In this document: positions 60,661 to 64,000 of the stretch, in pieces
How positions within the stretch are numbered: the first letter of the stretch is position 1
Layout of the letters: the number at the start of each line of letters is the position of its first letter
Source of the DNA: Marasmius tenuissimus
Lineage: Eukaryota > Basidiomycota > Agaricomycetes > Agaricales > Marasmiaceae
Length of the DNA stretch: 64,000 nt
Assembly: GCA_029532415.1 (NCBI GenBank)
Contig: JAQOTA010000047.1
Coordinates: 2,852,001 to 2,916,000 of the forward strand
Direction of reading: 5' to 3'
Notes under the pieces: generated by a model
Databases searched by the model: none
Told to the model about the DNA's origin: nothing
What the model saw: only the letters and a program-made list of their open reading frames with translations
Made by a program: the position numbers and the translations under genes

Positions 60661-60661
60661 T

Positions 60662-60913
60662 CGCTATGCATGCTTCACTGGTGGAGACGAGTATCCGATA
60701 CCCCAGCAAATGATCTCCGAAATCATCGAAGCTGCCCTTAACGACGTAAACGAGACTGAAATATATCAACTCCGAAGCTTTTGAGTGGTCGGACACCAAA
60801 TTAATCATCTCGGCCGATTGCGTTGAACTCAATACCGTCCACTTTTGCCTAGATAATCACTACATTCAGAAGGTGAACCTTCCCCCGATGACGTTCATTG
60901 AATGATTACTGGT
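60662..60913 (+). pseudogene. Possible frameshifted gene remnant
   Basis: A plus-strand frame with natural composition (PQQMISEIIEAALNDVNETE) stops at 60781-60783. A second frame, shifted by one base at a run of four T, continues at once with WSDTKLIISADCVELNTVHF and runs to 60913. The first part resembles an F-box start (PQQMISEII). The simplest reading is one exon broken by a single extra base, but an intron cannot be ruled out. Confidence 0.35.
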
Positions 60914-63900
60914 GCTCTTCCGGTCCCTGTTGCAGAACCGGGAGAAACTCCTAGGCCTCGATCTTCTGGTACGCAGAGCTACATAAGAGCCTGACAAAGG
61001 CATTGAGCTTTTGAATCATTCGTCATTCGGGGCTGAAAAGAAACATTTTAGACCTAGGAAAGCTTGGTACATTCTACATCTTTACTTGGGTACGAGAAAC
61101 AGCGTGAAATCAGATGTGGGGATTAGACGCCGGTTACGGATGAGATGGGATACCGGGCCATGTCAAGGAGCAGAGATAGGCCTTATCAGGCGTGATATCA
61201 GTCGCTTCAGGGACCCGGTGAGCGTAGTTTCGAGCTATCCGTGGGTACTGATCGGATTCTGAACAGTGTTGTTCCCGAGGCCAAATTGATGCCGTTGGAC
61301 GGACTTATTTGGTCCCCGGTTGCTTCAGACGCTTATTGGTTTAAACCTTGAACACCCTAGCTCTGCTTTGTTCAGTTTGCATTCAGCTATCCTACCAAGC
61401 GTTAATCTCCTGAAGTTCTCGGTCAATCAACTGCCTAAACCAAGGATACAGAGCTGCAATCCCAGCCACAGCATACCTTCCGGGGAATCCAGACCGGGGG
61501 GAGGAGCATTATTTCTCTCGGCAGACGACCTGGCGAGGGAACAAGCTGGACTACGATTTGTCGCGTAAAGCTACTCTGTGGATTAACTCACTGATATCCT
61601 GGAGTTTGTGTAGCACTGCGTAATGGCTCTCGACTCCGCCCAAGGTGTCAGACTCCGAATCGGGACAAGGAACATTGTTCTCATTCACAACTTCGCACTC
61701 GGGATCAAAGTTGATCACTGAATGCTGCAATACTAGTACGGAACTTTGATGGTGCCGCAGACGTTACACAGACACTTGTACCTCCCTTCATCCCCAAAGA
61801 AATGCAATCCACACCGGACTCCAAGGTCAATATCAATTGGATGCCCCTTTCGGCTGTACAACGGACAGCCTCGTCGGAATATTCAGTTTCAGTCGTCACT
61901 GTCAGCTCAATCATTGCGGCGGATATTCTGGCTCATTAATCGAGTCTTGTATTGAGCTAAATAGCCTCTGAGCATTCTCTACTCATGATTCTGATTCCGC
62001 CCGATCATGTTCGTTCTTTTCCTCCATTTTCAGAGAGTTTCCCCAACTGAGGACGAGGTCCATTTCTATTCGTGGTTTTCATCAATTATGTGACTTTTTC
62101 TCTCGTTTCCATCGCTCTCAGGTCCCATTCATTCTGATAATACAAAATATCACCATACCTGCACCAATACCTGCCCGCAGAAGACCGTCGGTTGTACAAT
62201 GATTATCCTACCCGAACGGTATCATGATCGATGGAAAATATGATGGTCTTCGGTGAGTTATTCCTTGGATAGGTCAATATTCGTGAAACGGAATCTCCTT
62301 TACAACCCTATGGCAGGCAGTCAAAACTATACGTCTCAACTTAGCATTAGAAAGCCTCTGTAACTGTCGATACCCAGCTGAATGCCGGCAGTCCGGAATC
62401 CCGTCCGCTATTTGAAGGTTCTCACCATCTCTGTACGGTGTTGGGCCGATTTTATTCTCGCCATTCCAGCTGTTAACCTTTATCAGGCTACCGGACACAT
62501 CTAACAGACCCGGCCCCGTGGGCTAATTCCTCTCGCCCAATTCTCTCGCTAACACGCAGTCCAGGGTCCCGAACGAGGCTTACCGTGGGTTTTTTAGGCC
62601 TATCATGGTCTTTGAGAGTCGATGCTACCACAGGACGTTTAGTTTCGAAGCTACAGAGCGGGCAGAGAAGAGTACCGGAAGCGATTTGAGCGCAAGTATT
62701 CCAATCGGGCATATCCCTTAAAATATATCAGTCGAGACGCCCGCCAGCAAGTATCAAATGTCAAGACGAGAATCTACAGAATAGCGAGAGGGTTGGCAGT
62801 GAGGACCTTTCATTCTCTCTTATGTTACATGCTCAAAGGTCTGTTCAGAGGACCCTATAGTTGGCCCAGAGCAATGGGAGAAGCCTGTTATAATCGTTGG
62901 GGCCGGGTCTTGACCTCGACAACACTTCTCTGCAACATCGGCTTGGGTCCAAGGCTCAGCCTTCAGGGGAGATCAAAAACATTCAAAACGGGTCACATAT
63001 CGTTGGCATCAAGTTGGGTTGGTTGTAACCCATCAGTTGACTTTACGTTCTGCCGGCTTCTTGGTAGTAACACAAAACGTCGAATGGGATCCGAACCTTT
63101 CACTAGCACCAAAATCTCCCGCCAGGTACTGGATCTTATTCAAATATCTGTCATTCACGCGCTCAAGTCGTTAAGACCGGAGAAAAGGAACCATCTAGGG
63201 CTGCTCCCTCTCGCAGGTGTGGATCTCGCTCGTGATAGAGCTTCAAGTCAGGTGTGGCTGAAATCAATCCTTACGCCGGGAAAACAATGGAAAACCGTCA
63301 GGTAGCAGGTATCTACTTCCTTGCTATGTTCTACCCGTAGCTTTCTATCATGTCGACTGATTTCTCGTTCTCAAGCCAAGTCCAATCAGCGAGTTGAACT
63401 TCGTCATTCCGACTCAAATATAATGTTAGTAGGACCCACATTCGTGTGTGATGTTTCTCTCAACCAGCGCAACACCTGGAAGATCCGTTAATGAGCTGAT
63501 CGCAGCGGAACACCGTCCCATAGCGAGGCCAAGACACGTACATCCACATAACTGGCTCAAGTACGTCTTTGTATCTCTAACATCCAGCTCTTCCCGACGC
63601 TCACATCCAGCCATGACTCACAGTGCTGGTAAAATCGCATCCACATCCATCCTACAAGCCCGTGAAATACAATGAAAAATGTGCTGTATTGGAACCCTCT
63701 GAGCACGAAATTAAACTTCTGGGTATCGGATGTGTGATTTACCATAGCGCCACCGTAAAACACACGTGTATGAAATGTATCAAAGAAGCTTGTTTAGCTT
63801 TAGCTATCACCCAACGCCGGTACTACGCCCATCATTCGGCTACCTCATGGAAAGCATAGCAATGGTTTGCTTCTCGGGCGCTCGAGAAACACCGAAGTAT

Positions 63901-64000
63901 TCTGCCGTCAATTTCTATACAACCCAGGTCTCAAGCTGGAGACATTCCCAGATATAATTATGGAATTGAGACGGTCATTTCCATACTACCAAAAATGAAT
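60914..64000. other. No gene I can support
   Basis: The longest frame, 170 codons on the plus strand at 62793-63305, has no recognisable domain, and no flanking exons could be joined to it. It is the best of the remaining candidates but remains unsupported. Confidence 0.35.

Noticed and set aside
62793..63305. 170-codon plus-strand open frame as a gene
   Set aside because: No domain, promoter, or joining exon was found; length alone is not enough.

Overview
This window looks like nuclear DNA of a filamentous basidiomycete, most likely an Agaricomycete. The protein-coding genes are split by many short introns (about 45-70 nt, GT-AG with a few GC-AG). They include a secreted serine carboxypeptidase, a single-pass membrane protein with a PPEY-like cytoplasmic tail, a Ty1/copia element, and members of an intron-rich family of unknown function that I know as expanded in mushroom-forming fungi. 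The organism call is inference from these families and the gene structure; no rRNA or tRNA gene was seen.

The dominant feature is a dispersed tandem array of six paralogues, all on the minus strand: A (1-1048, cut by the window edge), B (7916-10469), C (28358-30798), D (39174-41572), E (45633-48697) and F (56105-58676). I traced every exon by hand. All five complete copies give open, in-phase models of 694, 657, 644, 841 and 698 residues with 10 or 11 exons at conserved positions. Each has a glycine-rich N-terminal motif, a Cys-rich segment that resembles a degenerate kinase N-lobe, a conserved middle, and a variable tail. Flanks are duplicated in a patchwork: A with D upstream, B with F upstream, C with F downstream. 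F is therefore a mosaic of B-like and C-like parts.

Other genes. 20233-21529 (minus) encodes a secreted-then-anch­ored single-pass membrane protein of 320 residues. 50751-51448 (plus) holds the last four exons of an unidentified gene. 51832-53905 (minus) encodes a complete 499-residue S10 serine carboxypeptidase with an intact catalytic triad. 

Mobile and repetitive parts. 15102-20131 is a defective Ty1/copia element on the minus strand: a 5' LTR, a primer-binding site of the half-initiator-tRNA kind, gag-protease, and a pol that lacks the start of integrase and everything after reverse transcriptase. Its broken end lies next to a 1.1 kb CATATG-rich satellite (13610-14760) that contains a long inverted repeat. 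At 31145-33683 a 2.5 kb unit is bounded by imperfect ~200 bp terminal inverted repeats built of AAGTC-type repeats. It carries two divergent small genes for basic, low-complexity proteins and no transposase; it is the best candidate here for an undescribed element. The remaining long stretches (3.9-7.9, 21.6-28.3, 33.7-39.1, 43.2-45.6, 59.2-64 kb) hold duplicated, decayed-looking sequence with no gene I can support.
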